From Mogibacterium neglectum (GTDB lineage: Bacteria; Bacillota; Clostridia; Peptostreptococcales; Anaerovoracaceae): a stretch of DNA of 64,000 nucleotides. Below, in pieces: positions 62,146-64,000 of this stretch (position 1 is the stretch's first letter; the number at the start of each line of letters is the position of its first letter). Under the pieces are notes generated by a model. The model made no database searches. It was given only the letters and a program-made list of their open reading frames with translations, and was not told the DNA's origin. A program made the position numbers and the translations under genes. Where the stretch lies: positions 1,550,001 to 1,614,000 of the forward strand of contig NZ_CP128647.1 of the NCBI RefSeq assembly GCF_030644205.1. Direction: 5' to 3'.

Positions 62146-64000
62146 TTATATATAATCCCCCGCAAATGCATACTTAGCTGTATTCTTTATAGCTTCTGCC
62201 GTCTCTCCAGGAGTCTTTACAGGCTGGTAAATGTTGATGTTCTGCACAACATTTCCTGTTTGATTTGCAGCATTATTCTGTGTTGCTCCGCTCCAGCTAA
62301 TCTGCGCATTACGTACAAGATTTGGATTAAATGAAGCTGTCATACTCTTTGCAGTATCATCCATAACACTACTTAATATTCCTGAATTTTTGGTTACTCC
62401 AACAGCTATACCTGCAGGAATCCATCTTCCAACCTCTGCAGCAAATACTCTTGATGGAGAATTAATCCCCAGCACCTTTTTAGCTGCTGAAAGCGCCTTC
62501 GAGGCAAGATTCTTCATCGAGGAAAATAATTTACCAGCTGCGCCAGCAATACCTCTTATTATTCCAGATATGATGTGTGTGCCAACGCTTCCCCAGCTTA
62601 CGGCTCTAAATGCGCTAAGCATTCTTGACGCAGCACTCTTTGCACTACTCCACATACGACTTGCAAGACTTACAAGTCCCGATATTACAGCAACAACAAT
62701 ACGACCGCCAATACTAGTAATTACTCCCCAAGCGGATCTAAACCCTTGAATCAAGTGTACAATTGCTGTTGCACCTGCATTAAATAGCACTGTAGGTAAG
62801 TTGATAAATGCGTTAACTATTGTTACACATAAACTTTGTGCTGCACTAAACAGTGAGCCAATTCCACTTCTTAATGCTCCTGCTATGCCACTTATCATAG
62901 TTGAGCCTAGACTCATCCAATTGAATGCTGTAAATGCATTCCACATTGCCCTCAATATTTGAGGTATATTTGCTATCAATGTAGGGATTGCATTAATTAA
63001 CCCCTTGACTAACGTAATGATAATTTTCCCACCAGTTATCATTATCTTCGGAGCATTATCATTTATAAGGCCCGCAATATTGGTTATTATCTGTGGGATT
63101 TTTTGTATCATCACAGGCATAGAATTTGCCCATCCCTGTGCTAGTTTCAAGAGCATTTCCATACCAGCGCTAACAAACTTTCCGGCATTTTTTCTTAAGC
63201 TTGCTGTGAATTGGGTAACCATAGTTAATCCCTTTGATATAAGTCCTGGCATGCTTGCCCCAAGGCTATTACCTATCTTACTGAACATCTGCGGAAATGT
63301 AGTGCCAATTACATTTACAAGTCCCTTCGCGATATTCCCTAATGCTGGCAATAGATTACTGAGGAATGTGCCGGTTGATGTAACAAGGTTCTCCATTGAC
63401 TTGCTTACATCCCTTCCTAACGTTAAGTTGCCTAAGAAGTCTTTTGCAGAAGCTTTCATCATGTTGAACGAACCGGATATGGTGCTTGCCGCTTCTTTAG
63501 CTGTTGTTCCAGTTATTCCCATCTGCGTTTGAATAGCATGAATAGCTTGAGTTACATCTGAGAAACTGCTGATATCGTACTTCTTACCGGTGAGCTTTTC
63601 GGCATCATTTAAGAGCCTCTGCATCTCACCTTTAGTACCGCCATAACCTAATTTAAGATTATCAAGCATCTGGTACTGTCCACGCGCCAATGACTGATAT
63701 GTCTGAGTAACCATACTGAGATCGGTTCCCATTTTATTCGCATTGTCAGACATATCTGTAATTGCCTGGTTTGATAGTTTGGCAGCTTTCTTGGTATTTC
63801 CTCCCAAGGAGCTAATCATAGCTGCAGAAAACGATGTAACATTTTCCATGTATTCATTTCCTGACATCCCAGCAGTTCTATATGCTTCTGCCGCATACTT
63901 CTTCACTCGGCCAGCAGACCCTTTAAATAGTGTTTCTACACCGCCTAGCGACTGTTCTAGTTTCGCTCCCTCGAATATCGCAGTTTTTAATACTTTTCCA
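62146..64000 (-). CDS. Phage tail tape measure protein, C-terminal part (5' end outside the window)
   Basis: At least 618 codons are open to the right edge; the frame reads in from beyond 64000, so the GTG at 63906 is not the true start. TAIFEGAKLEQSLGGVETLF and MSGNEYMENVTSFSAAMISSLGG are typical of tape measures of Gram-positive phages. A long hydrophobic, repetitive middle (about 230-470 of the visible part, with repeated NIPQI and GMAGALRS-like segments) follows. Sets tail length. Confidence 0.92.
   Translation of the reverse strand, partial: GKVLKTAIFEGAKLEQSLGGVETLFKGSAGRVKKYAAEAYRTAGMSGNEYMENVTSFSAAMISSLGGNTKKAAKLSNQAITDMSDNANKMGTDLSMVTQTYQSLARGQYQMLDNLKLGYGGTKGEMQRLLNDAEKLTGKKYDISSFSDVTQAIHAIQTQMGITGTTAKEAASTISGSFNMMKASAKDFLGNLTLGRDVSKSMENLVTSTGTFLSNLLPALGNIAKGLVNVIGTTFPQMFSKIGNSLGASMPGLISKGLTMVTQFTASLRKNAGKFVSAGMEMLLKLAQGWANSMPVMIQKIPQIITNIAGLINDNAPKIMITGGKIIITLVKGLINAIPTLIANIPQILRAMWNAFTAFNWMSLGSTMISGIAGALRSGIGSLFSAAQSLCVTIVNAFINLPTVLFNAGATAIVHLIQGFRSAWGVITSIGGRIVVAVISGLVSLASRMWSSAKSAASRMLSAFRAVSWGSVGTHIISGIIRGIAGAAGKLFSSMKNLASKALSAAKKVLGINSPSRVFAAEVGRWIPAGIAVGVTKNSGILSSVMDDTAKSMTASFNPNLVRNAQISWSGATQNNAANQTGNVVQNINIYQPVKTPGETAEAIKNTAKYAFAGDYI

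Larger units (their letters stand above)
57124..64000. mobile_element. Prophage, late (tail-lysis) end; continues past the right edge
   Basis: Tail tape measure, distal tail, Gp37-like tail protein, baseplate/fibre-region protein, two small proteins, holin and endolysin follow one another on the minus strand. This is the standard late order of Siphovirus-like phages. The lysis end abuts tRNA-Arg(CCT). Head genes, integrase and the other attachment site would lie beyond 64000. Left boundary taken at the tRNA 3' end by inference. Confidence 0.85.

Noticed and set aside
62146-63906. GTG at 63906 as the true start of the tape-measure protein
   Set aside because: The frame is open and tape-measure-like all the way to the window edge, so the gene begins beyond 64000.

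Overview
This window looks like the chromosome of an anaerobic, low-to-mid GC Firmicute of the class Clostridia. The evidence is a Gram-positive order S10/spc ribosomal operon with a zinc-type S14, near-universal AGGAGG ribosome sites, a superoxide reductase instead of catalase or superoxide dismutase, butyrate kinase plus a butyryl/4-hydroxybutyrate-type CoA-transferase, ECF-type vitamin uptake, an LPXTG-like surface protein and a Siphovirus-type prophage. The family Anaerovoracaceae (Eubacteriales Family XIII, for example Mogibacterium relatives) would fit, but that placement is inference.

Layout. 1-11.9 kb (minus strand): the complete run rpsJ-rplC-rplD-rplW-rplB-rpsS-rplV-rpsC-rplP-rpmC-rpsQ-rplN-rplX-rplE-rpsN-rpsH-rplF-rplR-rpsE-rpmD-rplO-secY-adk-map(partial), driven by a good promoter at about 11.88 kb and preceded by a ~220-nt structured leader with a terminator-like hairpin. 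12.3-19.0 kb: superoxide reductase, HIT hydrolase, MtaB tRNA methylthiotransferase, a large SpaA/VaFE-repeat cell-wall-anchored protein, a PC4-like protein and a gamma-carbonic-anhydrase-like protein. 19.2-22.1 kb: a small accessory island of DUF1877 and SMI1/KNR4 (SUKH) proteins with no toxin beside them. 22.3-23.6 kb: tRNA-Thr(GGT)-tuf transcription unit. 23.8-33.8 kb: butyrate kinase and a purE-F-M-N-D-L operon for IMP synthesis.

34.2-36.5 kb: a two-component system; 36.7 kb: an OFA-type MFS carrier. 38.1-42.5 kb: a vitamin B6 neighbourhood. A MocR/PdxR-type regulator that lacks the expected PLP-binding lysine overlaps a SurE-isochorismatase-like fusion that lacks the expected catalytic cysteine. 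Both are divergent from an ECF substrate-binding membrane protein and a pyridoxal/pyridoxamine kinase. 42.7-50.4 kb: a SemiSWEET-like protein, a PHP phosphoesterase, an ApbE lipoprotein divergent from a NusG-II protein and a Gx-family transporter, a C39-like protein, a DUF1858 protein and acetyltransferases. 50.5-56.7 kb: ung, PAP2 phosphatase, alr, purA, an acetyl-CoA hydrolase/transferase-family enzyme and mscL. 57.0 kb to the right edge: tRNA-Arg(CCT) followed by the late end of a prophage (endolysin, holin, small membrane protein, baseplate/tail-fibre region proteins, distal tail protein and the open tape-measure gene).

The points most worth a second look are the MocR protein without its Schiff-base lysine and the neighbouring pseudo-isochorismatase fusion, the orphan SUKH/DUF1877 island, the structured leaders of the S10 and purE operons, the nested inverted repeat before the CoA-transferase, and the choline-binding-type repeats of the prophage endolysin. 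No CRISPR array, rRNA, transposase or replication origin was seen.
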